A DNA stretch of 64,000 bases from Chryseobacterium sp. PMSZPI (GTDB lineage: Bacteria > Bacteroidota > Bacteroidia > Flavobacteriales > Weeksellaceae). Under the pieces are notes generated by a model. That model ran no database searches. It was given only the letters and a program-made list of their open reading frames with translations, and was not told the origin of the DNA. Shown piece by piece: positions 7,681-14,621 of the stretch. Every line of letters starts with the position of its first letter. The first letter of the stretch is position 1. The translations under genes were made by a program, and so were the position numbers. The stretch spans positions 1 through 64,000 of the forward strand of contig NZ_PIZV01000070.1 in assembly GCF_002835665.1 (NCBI RefSeq). The letters run 5' to 3'.

Positions 7681-8875
7681 AATTGATATTTTGGTTAATC
7701 TGGTGATATATATTCAAAGAATTGCTTACAATCTTGGTATATCCTTTTACATCTTCTCCCGTCCATGCTCTGTTGGCTTCTCCATAGCTTCCGAATTGAT
7801 CAGACATCAAATCGTGATCAGATTCAATTCCATTTAAAACAAATCGATATGGATGAAGGGTTACAAATACTTTTCCGCTTACGGTTTTCTGAGAATCCGT
7901 TAAGAAAGACTCGATATTTCTCATTACAGGATCCAGGAAAAGTGCTTCATGCAGCCAGTTTCCGTACCAGTCAGACAACTGGGACTTCATCATTTGCTGA
8001 TATTTTGAAAGCGTATGTTTTTCCAATAAATGGTGTGCTTTGATAATAACCGAAGCAGCCGCAGCTTCAAACCCTACTCTTCCTTTAATTCCCACAATGG
8101 TATCTCCAACGTGAATATCGCGACCAATTCCGTAAGCAGAAGCTAACTCTTCAATTTTTTGAATGGCATATACAGAGTGTTCAAAACATTCACCGTTCAC
8201 AGCAATCACTTCTCCGTTTTTAAATTCAACTTCAAGCTCTGAAGGCTGAGTTTCTTTTATCTGAGAAGGAAAAGCTTCTTCCGGAAGATAATTTCTTGAG
8301 GTTAAAGTTTCCTTTCCTCCTACAGAAGTTCCCCAAAGACCTTTATTGACTGAATATTGAGCTTTATGGAATTCCATTTCATAGCCATGGCTTTTCAAAA
8401 ACTCAATCTCCTCTTCACGGGACAAAGCCATGTCACGGATTGGCGTAATAATCTCTACATCAGGACACATCACCTGAAAAATCAGATCAAAACGAACCTG
8501 GTCATTTCCGGCACCTGTACTTCCGTGGGCAATAGCATCTGCATTCACCTCCATCGCATATTTTGCAATTTCCTGAGCCTGAATCGTACGTTCAGCACTT
8601 ACAGAAAGAGGATAGGTATTATTTTTCAATACATTCCCGAAAATCAAATACTTCACACATGAATTATAATAATCCTCCTGAGCGTCCACGCACCTGTATT
8701 CCTTTACCCCAAGATTTAAAGCTTTTCTTTCCAACTCTTTTTCTTCTTCTTTCGAAAAACCTCCGGTATTTACAGTAACTGCGTACACATCATACCCTAG
8801 TGTTTCACTAAGATATTTAGCACAATAGGAAGTATCCAAACCTCCGCTAAACGCTAAGATGACTTTCTTGTTCAT
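7679..8875 (-). CDS. argG: Argininosuccinate synthase
   Basis: Joins citrulline and aspartate with ATP cleavage. The PP-loop SGGLDTS is at 10-16 and the 398-residue length fits the family. Upstream in-frame ATG at 8911 would add 12 residues ahead of MNKKVILAFSGG, but family proteins start right at this strand, so 8875 is chosen. The start lies 29 bases inside the preceding GNAT gene, pointing to coupled translation. Confidence 0.95.
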   Translation of the reverse strand: MNKKVILAFSGGLDTSYCAKYLSETLGYDVYAVTVNTGGFSKEEEKELERKALNLGVKEYRCVDAQEDYYNSCVKYLIFGNVLKNNTYPLSVSAERTIQAQEIAKYAMEVNADAIAHGSTGAGNDQVRFDLIFQVMCPDVEIITPIRDMALSREEEIEFLKSHGYEMEFHKAQYSVNKGLWGTSVGGKETLTSRNYLPEEAFPSQIKETQPSELEVEFKNGEVIAVNGECFEHSVYAIQKIEELASAYGIGRDIHVGDTIVGIKGRVGFEAAAASVIIKAHHLLEKHTLSKYQQMMKSQLSDWYGNWLHEALFLDPVMRNIESFLTDSQKTVSGKVFVTLHPYRFVLNGIESDHDLMSDQFGSYGEANRAWTGEDVKGYTKIVSNSLNIYHQINQNIN

Positions 8876-9446
8876 TGTTATATTTAATTTCTGGTTGCTT
8901 ATGGGCAACACCGTTTACTTTATTATTATCAGGAACGAAAAGCATTGCTGTACAAAGACAGTTTTTACGCTCCTTCATCATTAAAATTTCATAATTCACA
9001 CAGTTCTTACAACCGTTCCAAAACTCTTCATCCTGAGTCAGCTCAGAATAAATAACCGGCTTATATCCTAAATCACTGTTGATTTTCATTACCGCAAGAC
9101 CTGTTGTTAACCCGAACACTTTTGCTTCCGGGTATTTTTCTCTAGATAACTGGAAAACTTTATGCTTGATCTGAGTCGCTACTCCCCCGTTCCTGAATTT
9201 CGGAGATACAATCAGTCCCGAATTGGCTACAAACTTCCCATGTGACCAGGTCTCTATATAACAGAAGCCTACCCACTCTCCGTTTTCAGTGGCCACCACA
9301 GCATTGCCCTCTGAAATCTTTTTACTCAAATATTCGATAGAACGTTTTGCGATCCCCGTTCCTCTACGCTGTGCAGAATCATACATTTCCTGCTGTATTT
9401 CACTCACATACATTAGATGTTCGCATGAGGAAATTTCTATTTCCAT
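8847..9446 (-). CDS. GNAT acyltransferase heading the arginine operon; candidate glutamate N-acyltransferase
   Basis: 199-residue protein with a GNAT domain: acyl-CoA binding loop RNGGVAT at 85-91 and a typical beta4 (NSGLIVSP, 75-82) and beta5 region. After the GNAT core comes a four-cysteine cluster, C146-x2-C149 and C163-x-C165, that could bind a metal. It is the first gene of the operon and no argA or argJ is present in the window, so I infer it makes N-acetyl- or N-succinylglutamate. Other possibilities are a regulatory or unrelated acetyltransferase. GNAT fold is clear; substrate is inference. Confidence 0.75.
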   Translation of the reverse strand: MEIEISSCEHLMYVSEIQQEMYDSAQRRGTGIAKRSIEYLSKKISEGNAVVATENGEWVGFCYIETWSHGKFVANSGLIVSPKFRNGGVATQIKHKVFQLSREKYPEAKVFGLTTGLAVMKINSDLGYKPVIYSELTQDEEFWNGCKNCVNYEILMMKERKNCLCTAMLFVPDNNKVNGVAHKQPEIKYNNEQESHLSV

Positions 9447-9467
9447 TTATTTATCTAAATTTTTTGG

Positions 9468-9499
9468 CAAATTTAAAATATATTTTCTTTTAAATGCAA
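9468..9499 (-). promoter_or_regulatory. Promoter of the arginine operon
   Basis: On the minus strand a -7 box TAAATTTG (9475-9468) lies 21 bp after a -33 TTG (9499-9497), matching the Bacteroidetes TTG / TAnnTTTG pattern. It predicts a short leader of roughly 15 bases before the GNAT start at 9446. Confidence 0.55.
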
Positions 9500-9549
9500 A
9501 TAAAAAAGATATTTTTTTTGTTTTAAAAAATTACACAGGTAAAATTATC

Positions 9550-9594
9550 TTTGCGCAAAAATGTATATTTGCTAATTTATTATATATTTGCTAA
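9550..9594. promoter_or_regulatory. TTTGC-box cluster between the divergent regulator and arginine operon
   Basis: Palindrome TTTGCGCAAA at 9550-9559 followed by two direct copies of TATATTTGCTAA (9564-9575 and 9583-9594), 19 bp apart. Further GCAAAT words lie at 9467 and 9496 next to the operon promoter. Several copies also match the TAnnTTTG -7 box (9546-9553, 9564-9571, 9583-9590), so they may be promoters of the 9607 gene, operators, or both. Confidence 0.45.
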
Positions 9595-9606
9595 AATACT
9601 ATAGTT

Positions 9607-10023
9607 ATGGAAAATACATGTCCTAAATGCAACAGTAACAAAGTGGTAAAAAGCGGGATCATTAACGAAAAGCAACGCTTTCACTGCAAAAACTGCAACT
9701 ATTATTTTACCGTAAAAAAACTGGGAAAACAGATTGATGATTACTATGTCACTAAAGCATTACAGCTTTACCTGGAAGGCTTAAGCTATCGTGAAATCGA
9801 GAGAATTATCGGCGTTTCTCATGTCACCATCAGCTCATGGATCAAAAAATATAACATTACGAGACCACCCCATTCTGAATTTCACCCTGTCTATAAAATC
9901 CTCAAACAAAATGAACTTATCGAGTATATTGCTCAAGAAGAAAATATTAAAAACTCCGGGATCATCATTACTCAATTTGCAGACAAGTACATGCTGATTA
10001 AATGGGAAAGGTTTAAGAAATAG
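9607..10023 (+). CDS. Zinc-ribbon/HTH protein related to InsA of IS1; possible regulator
   Basis: 138 residues. An N-terminal zinc ribbon (CPKC at 5-8, CKNC at about 28-31) is followed by a helix-turn-helix near 56-80 (YREIERIIGVSHVTISSWIKKY). This is the DNA-binding layout of IS1 InsA, but no InsB/DDE catalytic ORF, frameshift or terminal inverted repeats are found around it. The C-terminal 55 residues are unlike transposases. Divergent placement from the arginine operon suggests a domesticated transcription factor, perhaps for arginine genes; this role is inference. Confidence 0.7.
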   Translation: MENTCPKCNSNKVVKSGIINEKQRFHCKNCNYYFTVKKLGKQIDDYYVTKALQLYLEGLSYREIERIIGVSHVTISSWIKKYNITRPPHSEFHPVYKILKQNELIEYIAQEENIKNSGIIITQFADKYMLIKWERFKK

Positions 10024-10055
10024 ACAAATAGAGAATAGACGGATAGATAATAGAC
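10019..10055 (+). repeat. Short 7-8 bp tandem repeat (AATAGAC type)
   Basis: Five TAGA words starting at 10021, 10029, 10036, 10044 and 10051, directly after the stop of the 9607 gene. Belongs to the group of short heptamer-like arrays seen in several gaps of this window. Confidence 0.5.
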
Positions 10056-10185
10056 TTCACAAAAAGTTTTTCTATTTTTTTCTATATACCTATAGTATTA
10101 CCATTAATATATATTAAATTTTCGTAAATAAATTATTAATTACAATTTGGCTTTCACAAAAAAGAACGCCAAAAATTGATAATTT

Positions 10186-11565
10186 ATGAAGAAATTACTT
10201 ACATTTATTGGAGTGGCTCTAATCAGCGGATCCTTATATTCGCAAGGTTCTCCAGATTATGGCAGCGGATTAAAAATTAACCTTAATCCTGCCGGAGATA
10301 AATTTATCAGATTTATTCTCTGGGATCAACTTTGGTTACGAAACACCTCTATGAATCCCGGAAGTATGGTAGGAGGTGAGCCTACAGACAACTCCTGGAG
10401 CATCGGGAACAGACGATTACGCGCTCTGACCTATGCACAGATCTCCAAAAGATATATGATTCTACTTCATTTTGGGATCAACAACCAAACTTTTATCAAT
10501 GGCGGAGCAACAGGAACCACAGGCACCGGAGGATACGGAAACGGAAAGAAAACTCAATTGTTTTTTCATGATGCCTGGAACGAATATGCAGTTATTTTAC
10601 CTGGAGAAGCCGGAAAATTCAGTTTATCTTTAGGAGCAGGACTTCATTACTACATGGGACTTTCCCGTATGACCATGGCTTCAACACTGAATTTCCTTAC
10701 CATCGACTCGCCTGTTTTCTCATGGCCCCTTATCGATAATTCCGACCAGTTTGCAAGACAGCTTGGAATGTTTGCCAAAGGAAAATACGGAAAACTTGAA
10801 TATCGTTTTAGCTTAAACAAGCCATTTGCCACAGATCTCACCCCTGTTAATGTCACCGATCCTTCAAAAGCTGTTGCGGTAGACAACAACGGAAACCCGA
10901 GCTTTTCAAAGGCAGGATATGTTGAATATCAATTCCTTGACGAAGAATCCAACACACTTCCTTTCAAGGTAGGATCGTATCTGGGAACTAAAAAAGTGTT
11001 TAATGTAGGAGCCGGATTCTATCATCAGGCAGACGGTACTAGAACATCCGTGAATTCAAGTATTGAAAAACATGACATCACCCTTTTCGCTGTAGATGCA
11101 TTCGCAGACATTCCGCTCGGAGAAGCAAAAAATAAAATGGCAGTTTCCGCTTACGCCGGATATTACAACTATAATTTCGGTCCAAAATATATCAGAAATC
11201 TTGGAACTATGAACATCGCAGCTTCTGATCCTAATTTTATCGGTAACAAAGCTATTGCAGGGGCCGGAAATCTACAACCTACTATCGGAACAGGTAATGT
11301 TATCTACGCACAGGCCGGTTTGCTATTGCCAAGTCAGGCTGAAAAACCAAAAATCAGAATACAACCTTTTGCAGCGTATACCCATAAAAGCTTCGAGGCT
11401 TTTGATAAATCATCTTCTCAATTCGATGTAGGTGCGAACTGGTTTATTGATGGGCACCATGCAAAAATCACAACCCAATATTCAACAAGGCCGGTTTATA
11501 CAAGCCCTACAGAAAGTCCTTCTTCAAAAGGAGAATTTATTGTACAGTTCCAGATTTATTTATAA
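10186..11565 (+). CDS. Outer-membrane porin
   Basis: 459 residues with a signal peptide (MKKLLTFIGVALISGSLYSQ) and alternating, glycine- and aromatic-rich strands ending in FIVQFQIYL, a C-terminal beta-strand with terminal hydrophobic residues, as expected for an outer-membrane barrel. It precedes an MFS transporter and the acetate/propionate activation genes, so it may admit small organic acids. The substrate is not shown by the sequence. The last codons are included in a tandem duplication (11553-11884). Confidence 0.8.
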   Translation: MKKLLTFIGVALISGSLYSQGSPDYGSGLKINLNPAGDKFIRFILWDQLWLRNTSMNPGSMVGGEPTDNSWSIGNRRLRALTYAQISKRYMILLHFGINNQTFINGGATGTTGTGGYGNGKKTQLFFHDAWNEYAVILPGEAGKFSLSLGAGLHYYMGLSRMTMASTLNFLTIDSPVFSWPLIDNSDQFARQLGMFAKGKYGKLEYRFSLNKPFATDLTPVNVTDPSKAVAVDNNGNPSFSKAGYVEYQFLDEESNTLPFKVGSYLGTKKVFNVGAGFYHQADGTRTSVNSSIEKHDITLFAVDAFADIPLGEAKNKMAVSAYAGYYNYNFGPKYIRNLGTMNIAASDPNFIGNKAIAGAGNLQPTIGTGNVIYAQAGLLLPSQAEKPKIRIQPFAAYTHKSFEAFDKSSSQFDVGANWFIDGHHAKITTQYSTRPVYTSPTESPSSKGEFIVQFQIYL

Positions 11566-11573
11566 AACAATTT

Positions 11574-11703
11574 AAACCATTAAGAAAGTGAAGATTTTAA
11601 GAGAAGTTAAGCTTCATCAAAGATGAAAAATAAGCGTGCAGCTAAAAACAGTGTAAGCTATCATCTTAATTATCCTTAACTACTTAAAGAATCTTAATGG
11701 TTT
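11574..11703. repeat. Dispersed AACCATTAAG...CTTAATGGTT element, copy B1
   Basis: Bounded by AAACCATTAAG (11574-11584) and CTTAATGGTTT (11693-11703), perfect inverted ends of 11 bp; 130 bp; no ORF. Confidence 0.8.
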
Positions 11704-11740
11704 GAAAAAATAAACAAGTATTTATTTATAAAACAATTTG

Positions 11741-11867
11741 AACCATTAAGAAAGTGAAGATTTTAAGAGAAGTTAAGCTTCATCAAAGATGAAAAATAAA
11801 CATGCAGCTTAAAAAGCGTAAGCTACCACCTTAATTATCCTTAACAACTTAAAGAGCCTTAATGGTT
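11741..11867. repeat. Dispersed AACCATTAAG...CTTAATGGTT element, copy B2
   Basis: Bounded by AACCATTAAG (11741-11750) and CTTAATGGTT (11858-11867); 127 bp; second unit of the tandem duplication. Together copies B1 and B2 fill the 378-bp gap between the porin and the MFS gene, which has no other visible content. Confidence 0.8.
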
Positions 11868-11943
11868 TAAAAATAAATTTCAAATTCTCAACAATTTCGG
11901 ATGAATTAAATATCATTTTCCACTAACCTCAAAATCAATCAAT

Positions 11944-13524
11944 ATGAGCGAAAATCACCACGAAAGCTACGAAAATATGACCGACCGACAGAAAAACCGC
12001 ACCATCTGGGGCGTTATTACTGCCTCTTCACTCGGCACCCTAATCGAATGGTACGACTTCTATATTTTTGGAAGCCTGGCTGTTGTTCTGGCCACTAAGT
12101 TTTTCCCGGCAGACAATCCCACGGCAGCGTTTTTATCTACATTAGCCACTTTTGCCGCAGGATTTGTGGTAAGACCATTTGGGGCTTTATTTTTTGGAAG
12201 ACTCGGAGATATTATCGGGAGAAAATACACCTTCCTGGTTACTTTATTAATTATGGGGTTTTCTACATTTCTGATCGGATGCATTCCCAGTTATGAAACC
12301 ATAGGCTTTATGGCTCCGGTTTTAGTTCTTATTTTAAGACTTTTACAAGGATTAGCACTTGGAGGCGAGTATGGAGGTGCAGCCACTTATGTTGCCGAAT
12401 ATGCCCAACCTCATCGAAGAGGATACTGGACGTCATGGATTCAGACTACCGCAACCGCAGGGCTTTTCATTTCACTGATCGTTATTTTAATTACCAAAAC
12501 CACTCTCTCCGCTGAAGAATTTGATACCTGGGGATGGAGAGTTCCTTTCTGGATTTCTATTTTAATGGTTGCCGTTTCTTACATCATCAGAAAAAACATG
12601 AAGGAATCTCCTCTTTTTGCGAAAGCTAAAAGTGAGGGAAAAACTTCAAAAAATCCTTTAAAAGAAAGCTTCGGAAATAAATACAATTTTAAATTCGTTC
12701 TTCTGGCACTCTTTGGAGCAGCGATGGGACAAGGAGTCATCTGGTACACAGGACAGTTCTATGCAATGAGCTTCCTTCAAAAAGTAATGAATGTAGAATC
12801 TGCTCAGGTAGATTCCCTGATGGCTACGGCCTTATTTTTAGGAACACCGTTCTTCGTATTTTTCGGCTGGCTGTCTGATAAAATTGGTCGAAAAGCAGTA
12901 ATGATGACAGGTATGCTGATTGCCATCCTCGCCTACAGACCCATTTATGACAGCATGTTCAAAAGCGTTACCCTCGAAAGTAAAACGATAGCCGCTAACG
13001 GAATCACCGAAAAAAGAACAGCAAAAATTCATAAAGATATTGCGACTGACAGCCTGATTACCTTCCATAAAGAGACTTTGTATACCGACGGAACATTAAT
13101 CAAGAAAGACAGCATCACCCATTGGTCTCCTACCGGACCTGTTATGAAAGATGGAAAAGCGGAAGAACCAAAGGTTTCACAAAGCTTAAAATTAAGTGAT
13201 GACACCAAATGGTATCTTATCTTTTTAGTATTTATTCAGGTGATTTTTGTAACCATGGTTTATGGCCCTATTGCGGCGTTCCTGGTGGAAATGTTCCCGG
13301 TAAGAATCCGCTACACCTCAATGTCTTTACCGTATCATATTGGAAACGGGGTATTTGGAGGACTTCTTCCGGCAGTAGCTACTTATCTTGTCACCACAGG
13401 AAAAGATGCAGGTCACGCCACTTGGTATCTTGAGGGACTTTGGTATCCAATCGGAGTGGCTACGGTATGTCTGATCATCGGATTGTTTTATCTTAAAAAT
13501 AAGAACAATAATCTTCATGATTAA
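11944..13524 (+). CDS. MHS-family MFS transporter (organic acid/proline-betaine type)
   Basis: 526-residue inner-membrane symporter-like protein. The MFS loop motif GRLGDIIGRKYT lies between helices 2 and 3 (about 87-98) and recurs as WLSDKIGRK near residue 310; the LGTLIEWYDFYIFG start is typical of the metabolite:H+ symporter branch (ProP, KgtP, ShiA). An unusual soluble stretch of about 85 residues (around 340-425), rich in Lys, Thr and Asp, interrupts the second half between helices. Followed at 43 bp by a small membrane protein. Likely a carboxylate carrier given the acs/prpE neighbourhood (inference). Confidence 0.85.
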   Translation: MSENHHESYENMTDRQKNRTIWGVITASSLGTLIEWYDFYIFGSLAVVLATKFFPADNPTAAFLSTLATFAAGFVVRPFGALFFGRLGDIIGRKYTFLVTLLIMGFSTFLIGCIPSYETIGFMAPVLVLILRLLQGLALGGEYGGAATYVAEYAQPHRRGYWTSWIQTTATAGLFISLIVILITKTTLSAEEFDTWGWRVPFWISILMVAVSYIIRKNMKESPLFAKAKSEGKTSKNPLKESFGNKYNFKFVLLALFGAAMGQGVIWYTGQFYAMSFLQKVMNVESAQVDSLMATALFLGTPFFVFFGWLSDKIGRKAVMMTGMLIAILAYRPIYDSMFKSVTLESKTIAANGITEKRTAKIHKDIATDSLITFHKETLYTDGTLIKKDSITHWSPTGPVMKDGKAEEPKVSQSLKLSDDTKWYLIFLVFIQVIFVTMVYGPIAAFLVEMFPVRIRYTSMSLPYHIGNGVFGGLLPAVATYLVTTGKDAGHATWYLEGLWYPIGVATVCLIIGLFYLKNKNNNLHD

Positions 13525-13567
13525 ACACTGAATCAATCAAATTTTTATTAATTTTAAAACTACTAAA

Positions 13568-13795
13568 ATGAACGGACTAAAAAAAATATTAGGTATTCTC
13601 TGGATTGCCATCGCGGTGGTGGTAGGATATTTTGGAATTACAGTACTGGGAATCCCAAAGATTTCTTCAGGAAAACAGGAGGATCTGGTTTTCGGGATTA
13701 TCATCCTGTTTGTGTTGATGCCAATTATCTCAGGCGGATTAGCTGTTTTTGGTTATTATGCCTTAACGGGAGAGTATTCTGACGACAAAATATAA
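13568..13795 (+). CDS. Small two-helix membrane protein (DUF6814-like)
   Basis: 75 residues with two predicted transmembrane helices (about 6-28 and 40-66) joined by a short polar loop containing PKISSGKQED. Lies 43 bp after the MFS gene and is probably its partner; small proteins of this look commonly follow MHS transporters in Bacteroidetes. The family name is from memory; function unknown. Confidence 0.7.
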   Translation: MNGLKKILGILWIAIAVVVGYFGITVLGIPKISSGKQEDLVFGIIILFVLMPIISGGLAVFGYYALTGEYSDDKI

Positions 13796-13827
13796 TATTA
13801 ATAAGATGAACGAAGCTGTCTGAAAAG

Positions 13828-13864
13828 TGTCACACTGAGTGAAACGCACTGCAACGAAGAATCT
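13828..13864 (+). repeat. TGTCA...AAGAATCT repeat, left copy flanking the GIY-YIG gene
   Basis: Begins TGTCACACTGAGTGAAACGC and ends GAAGAATCT, 10 bases before the ATG of the GIY-YIG gene. It is an imperfect inverted match (about 29 of 37 positions by eye) to the copy at 14183-14219. Confidence 0.75.
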
Positions 13865-13874
13865 AAAAATCAAT

Positions 13875-14183
13875 ATGAAAACATTAGGAACTCATAATTA
13901 TTATGTTTATATACTGACCAATAAGGTAAAAACAGTATTGTACACAGGAGTTACTAATAATTTGAAAAGCAGATTATATTGGCACAAAAACCCTGAGGCT
14001 ATTGAAAAAAGCTTCACATCAAAATATAAATGCTTTTATTTAATTTATTTTGAATATTTTGATAACATTGAAATAGCAATAGCCAGAGAGAAACAAATAA
14101 AAGGTTGGACCAGAGAAAAAAAAGAGAATTTGATTAAAGAATTCAATCCTAATTGGAAATTTCTTAATGAAAATATAGAATGA
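13875..14183 (+). CDS. Small GIY-YIG nuclease
   Basis: 102 residues forming a single GIY-YIG domain: YYVYIL at about 8-13 and LYTGVT at 24-29, the conserved Arg in LKSRLYWHK, and the later Glu in AREKQIKGW. Related to stand-alone UPF0213/YhbQ-type proteins. A GTG at 13839 would extend the frame into the left repeat; the ATG at 13875 is preferred as it starts right at the domain. The gene is exactly enclosed by inverted 37-38 bp repeats, its TGA sharing the boundary of the right copy. It interrupts the spacing between the MFS and sensor-kinase blocks. Confidence 0.85.
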   Translation: MKTLGTHNYYVYILTNKVKTVLYTGVTNNLKSRLYWHKNPEAIEKSFTSKYKCFYLIYFEYFDNIEIAIAREKQIKGWTREKKENLIKEFNPNWKFLNENIE

Positions 14184-14219
14184 GATTCTTCACTACACTG
14201 CGTTTCGTTCAGAATGACA
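14183..14219 (-). repeat. TGTCA...AAGAATCT repeat, right inverted copy
   Basis: Reads AGATTCTTC...GAATGACA on the plus strand, starting at the last base of the GIY-YIG stop codon. Inverted relative to the left copy and also to the third copy at 14267-14304. Confidence 0.8.
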
Positions 14220-14266
14220 CAGAACCCTAATGGGAAAATAAAACAAAAAGATTAAATATTGTAGTC

Positions 14267-14304
14267 TGTCATTCTGAACGAAATAAAATGGAGTGAAGAA
14301 TCTC
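14267..14304 (+). repeat. TGTCA...AAGAATCT repeat, third copy
   Basis: TGTCATTCTGAACGAAATAA...GTGAAGAATCTC. With the inverted copy at 14183-14219 it can form a long hairpin. The rest of the 243-bp gap to the next gene (14184-14426) holds nothing else recognisable. Confidence 0.8.
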
Positions 14305-14426
14305 AAATAACTAATTTTCAATAAGATTATTTCTTCGTCAAAAGCCTAATGAAATGGTTTAAAGAAGGCATGACAAAAATCAAATAAATTGACTTTTCGG
14401 GCAATCTCGTTTATCAATTATCACTT

Positions 14427-14621
14427 ATGAAAAAGAGACACGAACAAAAACTGATTATTCTGAGCATTGGATTAATGATTGCTTTCAGTATTCCCATCTC
14501 ACTTCTTTTCAACAGCGAAAAGGAAGTTTTCGGGTATCCGATGATTTTAATCTATCTGTTTGTGGTCTGGATGATTTCTATTCTGATTTCATTTGCCATT
14601 GTAAAAAAGTATGATGAATAG
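14427..14621 (+). CDS. Small two-helix membrane protein upstream of the symporter-kinase
   Basis: 64 residues with two transmembrane helices (about 9-27 and 37-58) and charged ends. It overlaps the start of the symporter-kinase by 11 bases, so the two are translated together. Small proteins of similar plan (DUF3311/DUF485 types) often accompany sodium:solute symporters; I cannot assign a specific family. Confidence 0.65.
   Translation: MKKRHEQKLIILSIGLMIAFSIPISLLFNSEKEVFGYPMILIYLFVVWMISILISFAIVKKYDE

Larger units (their letters stand above)
11553..11884. repeat. Tandem duplication, about 166-bp unit, of the AACCATTAAG element
   Basis: Two units with period 166: AACCATTAAG occurs at 11575 and 11741, each preceded by TATTTATTTATAAAACAATT. 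In the first unit this lead-in is the last codons and stop of the porin gene; in the second it is non-coding. The units differ at scattered positions, including a small deletion around the central AAAAACAGTGTAAGC, so the duplication is not recent. Confidence 0.85.

Noticed and set aside
9607..10023. Complete IS1 insertion sequence
   Set aside because: Only an InsA-like DNA-binding part is present; no catalytic InsB, no frameshift window and no terminal inverted repeats.
13839..13874. GTG start extending the GIY-YIG protein
   Set aside because: The extra 12 residues are encoded by the left flanking repeat; the ATG at 13875 begins at the domain.
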